Below are positions 41,561 to 49,314 of a DNA stretch of 64,000 nucleotides, piece after piece (the first letter of the stretch is position 1; each line of letters starts with the position of its first letter). This DNA is from Frankiaceae bacterium (GTDB lineage: Bacteria > Actinomycetota > Actinomycetes > BP-191): the NCBI GenBank assembly GCA_030840645.1, contig JAVEEC010000051.1, positions 1-64,000 of the forward strand. The letters are read 5' to 3'. The notes beneath the pieces are model-generated. The model was not told the origin of the DNA. It did no database searches and saw only the letters and a program-made list of their open reading frames with translations. The position numbers were made by a program, and so were the translations under genes.

Positions 41561-42016
41561 CTATTGGGGTACGTCGGCCTCCACGGGCCGCGCGGTGGTG
41601 GCGGTCCGCTTGCGCGCGGGCTTCGGCTCGGGCTCCGGTGCCGGCTCGGCGACCGGTGGCGGGCTCTGGCGCTCGCCGTTGTTCTCCTTGCGGAACGAGT
41701 CGTAGATCTCGAGCAGCACCTGCTTCTGCCGCTCGGTGACCCACTCGTCGCGCAGGATCGCGCCGGGGACGTCGGTGTCGGCGTCGCGCTCCTCGAGGAT
41801 GCCGGCCTGGACGTACAGCGCCTCGGCCGAGATGCGCAGCGCCTTCGCGATCTGCTGGAGGATCTCGGCGCTCGGCTTGCGGAGGCCGCGTTCGATCTGG
41901 CTGAGGTACGGGTTGCTGACGCCGGCCAGGCGGGCGAGCTGGCGCAGCGAGATCGACGACGACATCCGCTGCTCGCGGATGTAGTCCCCGAGGTCGCGCA
42001 CCTTCAACGTCGCCAT
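41561..42016 (-). CDS. XRE family transcriptional regulator (Rv0474-like)
   Basis: A 151-residue regulator with an HTH_3 domain at 8-65 (ISLRQLARLAGVSNPYLSQIERGLRKPS) cited here in two parts, RQLARLAGVSNPYLSQ and IERGLRKPS. A helical segment DEWVTERQKQVLLEIYDSF and a Pro/Lys-rich tail follow. It is the orthologous-looking partner of the HbhA-like gene downstream. The ATG is preceded by a leaderless-type promoter that overlaps two GTGCTAGC repeats, a likely autoregulatory operator. Confidence 0.9.
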   Translation of the reverse strand: MATLKVRDLGDYIREQRMSSSISLRQLARLAGVSNPYLSQIERGLRKPSAEILQQIAKALRISAEALYVQAGILEERDADTDVPGAILRDEWVTERQKQVLLEIYDSFRKENNGERQSPPPVAEPAPEPEPKPARKRTATTARPVEADVPQ

Positions 42017-42023
42017 GCAACGG

Positions 42024-42066
42024 ACGCTAACCGATGGTGCTAGCAATTGCAAGCAGGCGTGCTAGC
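42024..42066 (-). promoter_or_regulatory. XRE gene promoter with paired GTGCTAGC sites
   Basis: On the minus strand TTGCAA (42052-42047), a 17-bp spacer and TAGCGT (42029-42024) end 7 nt before the ATG at 42016. GTGCTAGC occurs at 42037-42044 (in the spacer) and 42059-42066 (upstream of -35), 22 bp apart, i.e. on the same face of the helix. Confidence 0.55.
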
Positions 42067-43024
42067 GCTGAGGTGAGACCTGCCTCACCGCGGGCAGCGG
42101 CACCGCCCGGACCTCGCCGACGCGGACGCCGCCGCCGAGCACCGGGGGCGACGCCAGGTCGTCCAGAACGGTGTCGTCACCCGTCGCGCCGAGCGCGCGC
42201 AGCGCCGCGACGATCACCGGCGGGCGGGCGCGGGCGGCGCCGTCCTCGATCTTCAACGCCACCGCCGTGCCGTCGGCGAGGGCCGCCGCGTAGACACCCT
42301 CGGCGCCGTCCTTGGCGATCAGCCCGGGAACGGCGCCGATCAGCCTGGTCACGTCGTGCCCGGTGCCGCCGATCAGCTCGGGATGGGCTCGCATCGCGTG
42401 CGCCACAGCGCTTTCCGGCGTACCCGAGGTTGCGCACGCCACCCGGCCGAACGCCCGCGCGAGGCCGGTGAGCGAGAGCGCGAAGATCGGCGCGCCGCAG
42501 CCGTCCACGCCCGTCGCCGTGACGTCCTCGCCGGCGAACGCCGCCACGACGGAACGCAGGTGGACCTGCAACGGGTGGTCCGCGGCGAGGTACCCGTCGA
42601 GCGGCCAGCCCTGCGCGACGCAGGCCGCGAGCATCGCCGCGTGCTTGCCCGAGCAGTTGTGCAGAACCCGCAGCGGCTCGCCGCCGCCCCCGCCCGCCGG
42701 CCGGTCCTGCGGGCAGCGGAGCGCGGACTCGGGAACGCCCGCGCGACCGAGCAGGTCGCGGACCACCTCGACGTGGACCGGCTCGCCCCAGTGGCTCGCG
42801 GTCGAGATCGCGACGTGCCTGGAGTCGAGGCCGAACGCCTCGACGATCCCGAGCCGCAGCATCCCCACCGCCTGCATCGGCTTGTTGCAGGACCTCGGGA
42901 ACGTGGGCGCGGCGACCGTTCCCACGGAGAGGAGGACGTCGCCGGACGGCGACAGCGCGACGACGCTGCCGTGGTGCCGGCTCTCGACGAAGCCCGAGCG
43001 GACGACCTCCGCGACGACGGTCAC
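42062..43024 (-). CDS. Asparaginase (type II L-asparaginase family, PF06089-like)
   Basis: A 320-residue enzyme of the Rhizobium AnsA-like asparaginase family. Typical blocks are SRHHGSVVALSPSGDVLLSVG, the PRSCNKPMQA loop, ISTASHWGEP, LHNCSGKHAAMLA with the key Lys/His, and DGCGAPIFALSL. It hydrolyses asparagine to aspartate and ammonia or a related amide. GTG start overlapping the HD-GYP stop by GTGA, so it is translationally tied to the signalling genes, with no obvious reason. Confidence 0.88.
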   Translation of the reverse strand: MTVVAEVVRSGFVESRHHGSVVALSPSGDVLLSVGTVAAPTFPRSCNKPMQAVGMLRLGIVEAFGLDSRHVAISTASHWGEPVHVEVVRDLLGRAGVPESALRCPQDRPAGGGGGEPLRVLHNCSGKHAAMLAACVAQGWPLDGYLAADHPLQVHLRSVVAAFAGEDVTATGVDGCGAPIFALSLTGLARAFGRVACATSGTPESAVAHAMRAHPELIGGTGHDVTRLIGAVPGLIAKDGAEGVYAAALADGTAVALKIEDGAARARPPVIVAALRALGATGDDTVLDDLASPPVLGGGVRVGEVRAVPLPAVRQVSPQR

Positions 43025-43755
43025 GAGCGCGGGCCGAACCCCACCGCCCGGCCGTTGTCGCCCCGCAGCTCGGCGCACATGGCGACGAACGCGGTGACGA
43101 CGTCCGGGTCGAACTGCGTGCCGCCGCAGCGGTCGATCTCGGCCACGGCGTCGTCGAACGGCAGCGCCCGCCGGTACGGCCGGTCCGAGGTCATCGCGTC
43201 GAACGTGTCGCACACCGAGAAGATGCGCGCGCCCAGCGGGATGCCCTCCTCGGCCAGGCCGTCGGGGTACCCCTTGCCGTCCCAGCGTTCGTGGTGGCAG
43301 CGGATGATGTCGACGGAGTCGTTGAGGAACTGGATCGGGGCGACGATCTGCACGCCGATGATCGGGTGCGTCTTCATCACCTCGTACTCCTCCTCGGTCA
43401 GCGGCCCCGGCTTGCAGAGGATCGACTCGGGGATGCCGACCTTGCCGACGTCGTGCAGGAGGAAGCCGTAGGACAGGGCCGGGCCGATCTCGACGCCGGG
43501 CATGACGACGCGGGCGAGGGCGCGGGCGTAGTCGTGGGTGCGGTCGAGGTGCTCGCGGGTCGAGGAGTCCTTCGCCTCGACGATGAACGCCAGCGTCCGC
43601 ACGGTCGCGAGGTAGCTCTCCTGCAGTCGGGTCAGCGCGTCGGCCAGCTCCTCGGAGCGGGTGCGCTCCGCCTGGTACAGCGCGTTGACGTCGCGCGCGA
43701 AGACGACGAGCTGCTCCTTGGCCCTGGCGAGCTCGGCCGCGTCGTCAGGCTCCAC
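43021..43755 (-). CDS. HD-GYP domain protein (probable c-di-GMP phosphodiesterase)
   Basis: A 244-residue protein: N-terminal coiled coil (1-50, LARAKEQLVVFARDVNALYQ region) and an HD-GYP domain at 52-235. Metal-site residues are His101-Asp102 (LLHDVGK) and the extended GYP motif CHHERWDGKGYPDGL (153-167) is intact, so hydrolysis of cyclic-di-GMP is expected. Start overlaps the receiver gene by 11 bp and it is probably its output partner. It stands next to an RsiG-like c-di-GMP sensor, making a small c-di-GMP module. Confidence 0.9.
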   Translation of the reverse strand: MEPDDAAELARAKEQLVVFARDVNALYQAERTRSEELADALTRLQESYLATVRTLAFIVEAKDSSTREHLDRTHDYARALARVVMPGVEIGPALSYGFLLHDVGKVGIPESILCKPGPLTEEEYEVMKTHPIIGVQIVAPIQFLNDSVDIIRCHHERWDGKGYPDGLAEEGIPLGARIFSVCDTFDAMTSDRPYRRALPFDDAVAEIDRCGGTQFDPDVVTAFVAMCAELRGDNGRAVGFGPRS

Positions 43756-44125
43756 CGATCGGCTCCTCGTCGAGGAGGCGGAACAGGTCGAGCCCGCTGA
43801 ACGGCTTCACGATGTAGCCCACGGCCCCCGCCGCCTCGGCCGCGTCGCGGGCGGCCGCGTCGGCGCGGGCGGTGAGCATCACGACGCGCGGGCCCTCGTC
43901 GCCGTAGGCGTCGCGCAGCGCGCGGCAGACCGCGAACCCGTCCATCCCCGGCATCATCGCGTCGAGCAGCACGACGTCGGGGCGGACCTTGTCCGCCAGC
44001 GCCAGCGCGGTGTCTCCGTCGGACGCGTGGTGCACCTCGACGTCGTCCAGCTCGAGCATCGTGACCACGACGTCGCGGGTGATCGCCTCGTCGTCGACCA
44101 CCAGGACGACCCGCCGGGGCCGCAC
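43745..44125 (-). CDS. Single-domain response regulator (CheY-like)
   Basis: A 126-residue receiver domain with all conserved residues: Asp11-Asp12, phospho-acceptor Asp55 (LLDAMMPGMDG), Thr85 (MLTARAD) and Lys107 (IVKPFSG). No output domain; overlapping with the HD-GYP gene suggests phosphorylation-controlled interaction with that protein. A cognate histidine kinase is not in the window. GTG start 5 bp after the RsiG-like gene. Confidence 0.95.
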   Translation of the reverse strand: MRPRRVVLVVDDEAITRDVVVTMLELDDVEVHHASDGDTALALADKVRPDVVLLDAMMPGMDGFAVCRALRDAYGDEGPRVVMLTARADAAARDAAEAAGAVGYIVKPFSGLDLFRLLDEEPIGGA

Positions 44126-44130
44126 GGCGC

Positions 44131-44694
44131 TCAGGCGCCCGCGGGCGGACCGGTCAGCAGGTCCGAGGGGTCGGCCTCGCCGTCCCGGTAGCGGCGGGTG
44201 ATCTCCGCCGCGCAGATGTCGAGGATGGCGAAGATGCGGCGGCGCCTGCTGGAGAGGCCGGCCTCCTCGCGTTCGAAGACGGCCAGCTCGGAACGCAGCT
44301 CGTCGTCGGTGCGCGCGCTGACGTCGCTGAGGTCCACGTCGGCGACGAGCGACTCGACGTAACGCCGGTGCTCGTCGGCGCGCGACGGCTCGATGGCCGT
44401 GTGCCGGCCGAGGCCGCGCGGCGCCCGCCTGGGACCCGAGTCGCCCAGGATCTTCGGCAGCTCCGCGAGCAGCGACCCGGAGCCGTCGTCCGCGCGGTGT
44501 GCCAGCTCGGCACGCAGGATGTCGACGCGGCCCTGGACGAGCCGGCGCAGGTAGGAGACGTCGGTCTCCTCCTGCTCGGCCTCGTGGCGGTGCTCGCGGA
44601 GGTCGGCGAGCGACATCGTCTCGAGGCCGGCGAGGAAGTCGTCGTCGAGGACGCGGTCACTGCGGCGGCTGCCCCCGGTGCTGCCCTCGGTCAC
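44131..44694 (-). CDS. rsiG: RsiG-like c-di-GMP-binding anti-sigma factor
   Basis: A 187-residue protein with two long helices. The first contains a perfect E(X)3S(X)2R(X)3Q(X)3D signature (Glu43, Ser47, Arg50, Gln54, Asp58), the c-di-GMP-binding motif of Streptomyces RsiG, which sequesters the sporulation sigma factor WhiG when loaded. The second helix has the same spacing with Phe155 in place of Gln (Glu144, Ser148, Arg151, Asp159). Location next to HD-GYP and receiver genes supports c-di-GMP signalling. The WhiG partner is not in the window. GTG start overlapping the BKACE-like stop. Confidence 0.85.
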   Translation of the reverse strand: MTEGSTGGSRRSDRVLDDDFLAGLETMSLADLREHRHEAEQEETDVSYLRRLVQGRVDILRAELAHRADDGSGSLLAELPKILGDSGPRRAPRGLGRHTAIEPSRADEHRRYVESLVADVDLSDVSARTDDELRSELAVFEREEAGLSSRRRRIFAILDICAAEITRRYRDGEADPSDLLTGPPAGA

Positions 44695-45539
44695 TGCTCT
44701 CGCCCCTCTCGTCCGGCGCTCATGCCCAGCAGGTCGCGCGCCTCGCGGGGAGAGAGCGGGGGGCGTTGGGCGAGCGTAGCCAGCGTAGCCGCTCGGTCGA
44801 CAAGCTGGGCGTTGTCGCGTACGGGCTGTCGTGCCGCGAACGTCAGCGTGTCCTCCATGCCGACCCGCAGGTGCCCGCCGTGCGCCAGCGCCGCGAGCAT
44901 GACCGGGATCGTCGTCCGGCCGACCCCCGTCGCCGAGAACGTCGCGCCGTCCGGCAGCGCGGCGACGCACGCGGCGAGCTGCGCGGGCGTGCCCGGCATC
45001 GCGCCGGGGACGCCCATGACCAGGTCGACGTGGACGTGGCCGCCCGGCGGCGGGCCGTAGGCGTCGACCAGCCGGGTGACGGTCGCGAGGTGGCCGGGCT
45101 CGAAGCACTCGAACTCGGGAACGATGCCGCGCTCCTGCATCCGCGTGTAGAGCGCGGCGATGAACGCCGGGCGGTTCATGAACACGTCGTCGCCGAAGTT
45201 CACCGTGCCGCAGGTCAGGCTGGCCCCGTCGGGGCGCGCGTCCAGGACCGCGAGGCGGGCCTCCTCGGGGTCGTGCACGCCGCCGCCGGTCGAGAGCTGC
45301 ACGATCAGGCCGGTGGTCTCGCGCAGCGCGGTGACGGTCTCGGTGAGCGCGCCGACGTCGAGCGACGACGCGTCGTCGGCGTCGCGCAAGTGGACGTGGA
45401 TCAGCGCCGCGCCCGCGGCCTCGCACTCCTTCGCCGTACGCAGCAGCTCGTCCAGCGTGGTCGGCAACGTGGGCGCGTCGGCCTTCGCGGTCTCCGCGCC
45501 CGTGGGCGCGACGGAGATCAGCGTTCCCGGCATGCCCAT
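44691..45539 (-). CDS. BKACE family protein (3-keto-5-aminohexanoate cleavage-like)
   Basis: A 282-residue TIM barrel of the beta-keto acid cleavage enzyme family (DUF849). Zinc ligands lie in LIHVHLRDAD, with VQLSTGGGVHDPEEAR and the FECFEPGHLATV region next. The family condenses a beta-keto acid with acetyl-CoA; the substrate is not predictable. An alternative ATG is at 45533. Overlap with rsiG by GTGA ties it to the signalling operon. Confidence 0.85.
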   Translation of the reverse strand: MGMPGTLISVAPTGAETAKADAPTLPTTLDELLRTAKECEAAGAALIHVHLRDADDASSLDVGALTETVTALRETTGLIVQLSTGGGVHDPEEARLAVLDARPDGASLTCGTVNFGDDVFMNRPAFIAALYTRMQERGIVPEFECFEPGHLATVTRLVDAYGPPPGGHVHVDLVMGVPGAMPGTPAQLAACVAALPDGATFSATGVGRTTIPVMLAALAHGGHLRVGMEDTLTFAARQPVRDNAQLVDRAATLATLAQRPPLSPREARDLLGMSAGREGREQ

Positions 45540-45565
45540 GATCGTCGCACGCCGCGCGGGGCTGG

Positions 45566-46558
45566 TCAGCCGCAGAAGCGCCGGACGTACGGGTACGGGT
45601 CGACCGGCGCGCCGCCGCCGGGGTGCACCTCGAAGTGCACGTGCGACGGGCCGCCGCGCGCGTTGCCGCTGTCACCGACGTACGCGATGACCTCGCCCGC
45701 GGCGACGCGCTGGCCGGCGTGCGAGGCGTACCGCGACATGTGCGCGTAGAAGTACTCGTTGCCGTCGTTGCCGCGCAGGTAGACCTGCAGGCCGCCGTTG
45801 CCGCTGGTCGAGGTCCGCGTGACGACGCCGTCGGTGACGGCGTACGACGGCGACCCGTACGGCGCGAACACGTCCGTCCCCTTGTGCCGCCGCCCGCCGG
45901 ACCGCTGCGCTCCCCAGGTGCTGCGGTACGCGCGCGTCGGCCCGACCAGGCAGGCGTACCGGCCGTTCAGGCGGGCCCGGCTGGCGCGCGGCTTGCCGGC
46001 CGCCCGGGTGCGACCCGACGCGGCCCGCTCGGCGGCGGCGTCCGCGGCGCCGAGGCGGGCGAGCAGCCCCTTGAGGGCGGCGGAGTCGGCGGCGAGTGCC
46101 CGGTGCACGGCCGACGCGTCGCGCCGGGCCAGGTCGAGGTCGCGGCGCTGGGCGCGCATCTGGCGCGTGAGCGCCGCGCCGCGGCGGAGCAGCAGGTCGT
46201 CGCGGCGGGAGGCGGCGTTGAGGAGGTCGAGGCGTTCGATGACAGTGCCGGGGTCGGCCGTGGACATCATCACGACGATCGGGTCGGCGCCGAGACCGTG
46301 CTGGTACGCGGCCCGCGCGCGAGCGGCGAACCGCGTGCGGATCGTCCTGAGCTCGCGCTCGGTCGCGGCGAGGCGGCGGTCGAGGCCCGCCATCCGGTCG
46401 GCAAGCACGCCCTCGCGCTCCTCCGCGTCCTGGACGCGCGCCGCGAGGACGGCGAGGCGGGCGCGGGCGCTGGCCCCCGGGTCGGCGGACGCCGTCACCG
46501 GGGCATGGGTGAGCGCCAGGACAGCGGTGAGCAGGACGGCGAGGCGGCGAACGAGCAC
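45566..46558 (-). CDS. Secreted M23 peptidase with coiled coil (EnvC/NlpD-like)
   Basis: A 330-residue exported protein: signal peptide about 1-26, a long coiled coil at about 30-190 (VQDAEEREGVLADRMAGLDR) and a lysostaphin-type M23 domain at about 230-330. Zinc-site residues are in RRHKGTDVFAPYGSP (HxxxD) and SHVHFEVH (HxH), both complete. It cuts peptidoglycan cross-bridges or activates amidases. TACGGT (46571-46566) ends 7 nt before the GTG, a leaderless arrangement. Confidence 0.92.
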   Translation of the reverse strand: MLVRRLAVLLTAVLALTHAPVTASADPGASARARLAVLAARVQDAEEREGVLADRMAGLDRRLAATERELRTIRTRFAARARAAYQHGLGADPIVVMMSTADPGTVIERLDLLNAASRRDDLLLRRGAALTRQMRAQRRDLDLARRDASAVHRALAADSAALKGLLARLGAADAAAERAASGRTRAAGKPRASRARLNGRYACLVGPTRAYRSTWGAQRSGGRRHKGTDVFAPYGSPSYAVTDGVVTRTSTSGNGGLQVYLRGNDGNEYFYAHMSRYASHAGQRVAAGEVIAYVGDSGNARGGPSHVHFEVHPGGGAPVDPYPYVRRFCG

Positions 46559-46638
46559 GGGCGCGACCGTAGCAGGCGACGTGCGCAGCGGGCCAACGCG
46601 GGCTCCGCGGCCCGAGGGGATTCGTTGCGCCATCTGGC

Positions 46639-46666
46639 TCAATGATCGCGACCCCGCTGCCGATGC
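46639..46666 (+). promoter_or_regulatory. Weak WhiG/sigma28-like promoter candidate
   Basis: TCAA (46639-46642), a 16-bp spacer and GCCGATGC (46659-46666) resemble the TAAA/GCCGATAA promoter of WhiG-type sigma factors but match imperfectly. It is upstream of the DUF4388 gene. Noted because a WhiG anti-sigma-like gene is 2 kb away. Confidence 0.2.
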
Positions 46667-46701
46667 CATCAGAACACGATGAACGGTGCGGGAGGCGCGC
46701 G

Positions 46702-48762
46702 GTGCTGAAGGGCGACTTGAGCGCCACGCCGCTGTCCGACGTGCTCACCGACCTCGCGGCGCAGGCCGCGACCGGCTGCCTCCACATCGACGACGAGTCC
46801 GGCGACGAGGCGCTCGTCCACCTCAAGAACGGCCTCGTCTACGCCGCCTACGTCCCCGGCCGGCGCCCCCAGCTCGGTGCCCGGCTGATCTCGTCCGGCG
46901 CGCTCGCGCCCGAGGCGCTCGCCGAGGCCCTCGAAGCGCAGGCGACCGAGCTGCAGGGCTGGCGGCTCGGCGAGCTGCTCGTCCACCTCGGGTACGTCGA
47001 GCGGTCCGTCGTCGAGGCGTTCGTCCTCGAACAGCTCCGCGAGTCGTGCTTCGACCTCTCCCGCTGGCCGTCCGGGCGTTACCGCTTCCGCAAGAACGAG
47101 AAGACCCGCGAGGACGTCGGCTCGCACGCCACCGTCGCCGACCTGCTCGCCGAGGTCGCCCACCGGCGCGCCGAGTGGGAGGTCATCGAGGGCGTCGTCC
47201 ACGGTCCTTCCGCCGTGCCGATCCTCTCCGCGAACGGTCCTGGCTCGGCCGAGATGACGCTCGACCAGGACCAGTGGGCGCTGCTCTGCAAGGTCGACGG
47301 CGAACGCACCGTCGCTCAGCTCGCCCGCGACTGCGGGTTCACGACGTTCGAGGCCGGCCGGATCGTGTACACGCTCGTGGGCGCCGGGCTGCTCGACGTC
47401 GAGGAGACGTTCGCGATCGAGGCCGAGCCGGCGGTGGATGCCGAGGACGCCGTCGCGACGCTGCAACGGATCACCAGCGCGCTGTTCGTGCCGTTGACAC
47501 CCGTGGAGCCCGAGCCGGTCGAGGAGCTCGCGCTGCCGACCCACCTGCGTTCCGAGCTCGCGTCGCTGACCGCCGCGATCGCGGACCTGCCGTCGCTGGC
47601 GATGCCCGAGACGTTGGCGCCCCCGGCGCCCGCGGAGCCGGTGGTGGAACTGCCGCCGGACCCGTTCGGCGACTCGCTCGCGCGGGTGTCCGAGGCGTTG
47701 AACGCCCTGCTCGGCGACGCCCTGCCGCCCGTTCCGCGGCGCGAGCCCCCCAAGCCCGAGGAGCCCTCCGCCGAGGAGACCGAACGAGCCCGCGAGGAAG
47801 CCGAGCGGACCGACCGGAGCCGTGCCGCCGCTGCCGCCGAGCTGGCGGAGGCGCACGCGATGGCCGAGGCCGCGCGGGCGGGGCGTTCCGGGCCGCGGCT
47901 GGGGCGGCGTTCGCGGATCCAGGCCGAGGCGGCGGAGACCGCGCGGGCCGAGGCCGAACGCGCCGAGGCCGAACGCGTCGCGGCCGAGGAGGCAGCGGCC
48001 GAGGCCGCGCGCGTTGAAGCCGAGCGCGTTGAAGCCGAGCGCGTCGCGGAGCAGGCCGAGGCCGAGCGCCTCGAAGCGGAGCGGGTCGCTGCCGAGGAAG
48101 CCGCGCGCCTCGAAGCCGAGCGCGTCGCCGCCGAGCAGGCCGCGGCCGAGGAAGCAGCGCGCGTCGAAGCCGAGCGCGTCGCCGCCGAGGAAGCAGCGCG
48201 CGTCGAAGCCGAGCGCCTCGCCGCGGAACAGGCCGAGGCCGCGCGACTCGAAGCCGAGCGACTCGAGGCAGAGCGCGTTGCTGCCGAGGAAGCGGCGCGG
48301 CTCGAAGCCGAGCGCCTCGCCGCCGAGCAGGCCGAAGCGCTGCGACTCGAAGCGGAGCGCGTCGCCGCCGAGGAAGCCGCGCGCCTCGAAGCCGAGCGCG
48401 TCGCCGCCGAGCATGCTGCCCAGACCCCGGAACCCCAGCCGGAGCCCGTCAGCGCGTTCGACGTGGCGTCGATGCTGCGCGACTTCAACGACGTTCCCGA
48501 GCAGCCCGCGGACACCGTCGAGTCGATCGAGGAGTTCGTCCCGGCGGACCGGGCGACCGGGTCAGACCCGGCGCCAGCGTTCGCGAACGGCTCGCGCTCC
48601 GGCCTCTCCGAGACCGCCGCGCTACTGCGCGAGCTCACCAGCCTCGGCCTGGACGACGACCCCGAGCCGCCCGCCAGGACGGCGAACGGCGCCGCCCCCG
48701 CCAAGCCCGCCCCACCCGCCAAGGAGCAGCCGAAGAAGCGGAAGGGCCTGTTCGGCCGCTGA
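46702..48762 (+). CDS. DUF4388 protein with very long Glu/Ala/Arg coiled coil
   Basis: A 686-residue protein. Residues 1-100 are a DUF4388 (PATAN-like) domain, LKGDLSATPLSDVLTDLAA and LVHLKNGLVYAAYVPG. Residues 105-240 form a helical winged-helix-like region, then a Pro-rich linker. A coiled coil of about 200 residues is made of degenerate EAERVAAEEAAR units (about 415-575). Short conserved helices such as FDVASMLRDFNDV and SETAALLRELTSLGLDD follow. DUF4388 proteins work in motility and signalling scaffolds of other bacteria. GTG with GGAGG six bases upstream. Confidence 0.82.
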   Translation: MLKGDLSATPLSDVLTDLAAQAATGCLHIDDESGDEALVHLKNGLVYAAYVPGRRPQLGARLISSGALAPEALAEALEAQATELQGWRLGELLVHLGYVERSVVEAFVLEQLRESCFDLSRWPSGRYRFRKNEKTREDVGSHATVADLLAEVAHRRAEWEVIEGVVHGPSAVPILSANGPGSAEMTLDQDQWALLCKVDGERTVAQLARDCGFTTFEAGRIVYTLVGAGLLDVEETFAIEAEPAVDAEDAVATLQRITSALFVPLTPVEPEPVEELALPTHLRSELASLTAAIADLPSLAMPETLAPPAPAEPVVELPPDPFGDSLARVSEALNALLGDALPPVPRREPPKPEEPSAEETERAREEAERTDRSRAAAAAELAEAHAMAEAARAGRSGPRLGRRSRIQAEAAETARAEAERAEAERVAAEEAAAEAARVEAERVEAERVAEQAEAERLEAERVAAEEAARLEAERVAAEQAAAEEAARVEAERVAAEEAARVEAERLAAEQAEAARLEAERLEAERVAAEEAARLEAERLAAEQAEALRLEAERVAAEEAARLEAERVAAEHAAQTPEPQPEPVSAFDVASMLRDFNDVPEQPADTVESIEEFVPADRATGSDPAPAFANGSRSGLSETAALLRELTSLGLDDDPEPPARTANGAAPAKPAPPAKEQPKKRKGLFGR
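47935..48415 (+). repeat. Degenerate coding repeat (EAERVAAEE units)
   Basis: Within the DUF4388 gene, units of 18-33 bp related to GCCGAGCGCGTCGCCGCC recur about twenty times in frame with variable spacing. They encode the coiled coil. The near-identity of neighbouring units suggests slippage or unequal crossing-over, so the length probably varies between strains. Confidence 0.8.
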
Positions 48763-48786
48763 GGTCGTCGAGGTCGTCGGGTGCGC

Positions 48787-49251
48787 TCAGACGCCGAGGT
48801 CCTTGCGGAGCTTCTCGACGTGGCCGGTCGCCTTGACTCCGTACATGGCGCGGTCGACGCGGCCCTGCTCGTCCAGCACGAACGTCGACCTGATGACGCC
48901 GACGACGTCCTTGCCGTACAGCTTCTTCGCGCCGTACGCGCCGTACGCCTCCAGCACCTCACGCGACGGGTCGGACAGCAGCGGGAACGTCAGCCCCTCG
49001 GCGTCGCGGAACTTCGCGAGCTTCTCCGGCTTGTCCGGCGAGATGCCGACGACGGCGTACCCGGCGGCTTCCCAGTCCGGCAGCGAGTCGCGGAACCCGC
49101 ACGCCTGCTTGGTGCAGCCGGGCGTGGAGGCGGCCGGGTAGAAGTAGACGATCACCTTCCGGCCGCGCAGGTCGGCCAGGCTGACGGTCGACCCGTCCGC
49201 AGTCGGCAGCGTGAATGGCGGGGCAATATCGCCAGGAACGAGTCGGGTCAC
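48787..49251 (-). CDS. bcp: Thioredoxin-dependent peroxiredoxin, Bcp type
   Basis: A 154-residue atypical 2-Cys peroxiredoxin. Peroxidatic Cys46 and resolving Cys51 are in STPGCTKQACGF, and KVIVYFYPAA precedes them. It detoxifies hydro- and lipid peroxides. GTG start with TAGTCT (49265-49260) 8 nt upstream. The promoter shares its central TA with that of the divergent protease. Confidence 0.95.
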   Translation of the reverse strand: MTRLVPGDIAPPFTLPTADGSTVSLADLRGRKVIVYFYPAASTPGCTKQACGFRDSLPDWEAAGYAVVGISPDKPEKLAKFRDAEGLTFPLLSDPSREVLEAYGAYGAKKLYGKDVVGVIRSTFVLDEQGRVDRAMYGVKATGHVEKLRKDLGV

Positions 49252-49259
49252 GGCTGGAA

Positions 49260-49269
49260 AGACTAGCCT
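49260..49269. promoter_or_regulatory. Bidirectional promoter with overlapping -10 boxes
   Basis: AGACTAGCCT gives TAGTCT on the minus strand (49265-49260, 8 nt before the bcp GTG) and TAGCCT on the plus strand (49264-49269, 6 nt before GTG 49276). The arrangement is the same as at 9712-9721. Confidence 0.55.
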
Positions 49270-49314
49270 CGGAGCGTGTTCAGGGGCCTGCCCGGACGCG
49301 CCGATGGAGAACCC

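Noticed and set aside
44131..45675. rsiG as part of a 514-residue fusion
   Set aside because: The upstream codons are antiparallel shadow of the BKACE gene in another frame; GTGA overlap at 44694 marks the real start.
47935..48415. CRISPR array
   Set aside because: Units are variable in length, stay in frame, encode a coiled coil and have no unique spacers.
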